Shown: positions 63,309-64,000 of the stretch, piece after piece | How the letters are laid out: each line of letters begins with the position of its first letter | Position numbering within the stretch: the first letter of the stretch is position 1 | Assembly (NCBI GenBank): GCA_012295275.1 | Contig: CM022665.1 | Coordinates: 25,550,446-25,614,445 of the forward strand | Source: Chrysomallon squamiferum | Lineage: Eukaryota; Mollusca; Gastropoda; Neomphalida; Peltospiridae | Length of the DNA stretch: 64,000 nucleotides | Reading direction: 5' to 3' | Translations under genes and position numbers: made by a program | The notes under the pieces: model-generated | What the model saw: only the letters and a program-made list of their open reading frames with translations | Databases searched by the model: none | What the model was told of the DNA's origin: nothing

Positions 63309-64000
63309 CTGAAGGAAGAAACACATTTAGCAATAAACCAAACATACCTAAACAATCTTTTTTTTTTCTTTTTTTATTATGTACAAATTTCCCAAACTGT
63401 ATTATTTTCCAAAAACTGAACTTTCTCCTTATTAGGAACTTTAACATAATAAGAGGTTTGTCATTTTCCTTTCCTAATTTATACTCTAGGAAATAATATT
63501 GTTTTAATACCAGTTTTGATTATTCTTAAGAATTTCTCAGTAATAAATCAGTGTTGGTAAAAAAATAAAACAAAAATCTGATTAATTTTAATACAAAAAA
63601 AACAACAACAGAAATCTGAAAATATTTATTTAAAATGACATAGCTGACTTGATAATATGAAAGAACCATATTATAAAATTAAAAAAAAAATTGAATGTAT
63701 TTTTTTATTTTTTATTTATTTTAAGAATCACAGATAATATTAGGAATGATATGAATTCTATTGTCATTAGTTCCAAAATATAATCAAAGTAAAATTAACA
63801 GATTCAGTTATGAAATAATATCAGAATTGGCAAGATCAGGCAAAATTTCTGTTGTATGTAGATAAACAAGAACAACTGATGACTTTTGTCATGTAAATTA
63901 GCAAATGAAACATGTAAGCAGAAATGATGTTTTAAACTCATGAACACCCCCCCCCCCACTGCCATAATACAAGCAAAATAAACATCACAGTTTAACAGTT
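63309..64000 (-). other. PPP2R5 intron, running off the window
   Basis: No further exon is recognised up to the window edge. A C run (about ten) lies at 63949-63958. Confidence 0.7.

Overview
This is an AT-rich, intron-dense metazoan nuclear window. Four conserved protein-coding genes can be assembled exon by exon, together with one unrecognised intronless ORF. Microsatellites are frequent. A degenerate Tc1-type transposon and several tRNA-derived SINE remnants are present. The SINE core resembles, from memory, a family common in mollusc genomes, so a mollusc (lophotrochozoan) is my best guess for the source. Nothing prokaryotic, viral or CRISPR-like was seen.

Layout from left to right. 1-3732: 3' UTR/downstream sequence. 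3733-8357 (minus): coding exons of Pellino, a RING-like E3 ubiquitin ligase of Toll/IL-1R signalling. Three phase-compatible candidate first exons lie at about 12.1, 15.4 and 16.3 kb. 16.4-19.2 kb: repeats. 19555-19848 (plus): a 97-residue ORF of unknown function. 22955-26891 (minus): SPRTN/Spartan, the DNA-protein crosslink metalloprotease, in six exons with HEMIH, SHP box and UBZ4 finger. 27-29.1 kb: shared upstream region between the divergent SPRTN and TTBK genes. 31932-43656 (plus): tau-tubulin kinase (TTBK, CK1 superfamily), with a probable 5' UTR exon near 29.2 kb and an alternative last exon at 48479. 48.5-60.9 kb: no coding sequence recognised. 60948-63308 (minus): the C-terminal exons of a PP2A B56 regulatory subunit (PPP2R5), whose 5' part lies beyond the window.

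The four genes do not form a pathway; they are ordinary eukaryotic neighbours. The most interesting signals concern transcript structure. Pellino has several possible N-termini. TTBK has an upstream ORF whose stop overlaps the main start codon (ATGA). TTBK also has two possible C-termini, only one of which carries an SxIP (EB-binding) motif. In SPRTN the whole HExxH motif sits in a 45-nt frame-neutral microexon. No wholly new system was found; the 97-residue orphan ORF and its palindromic flank are the least explained part.
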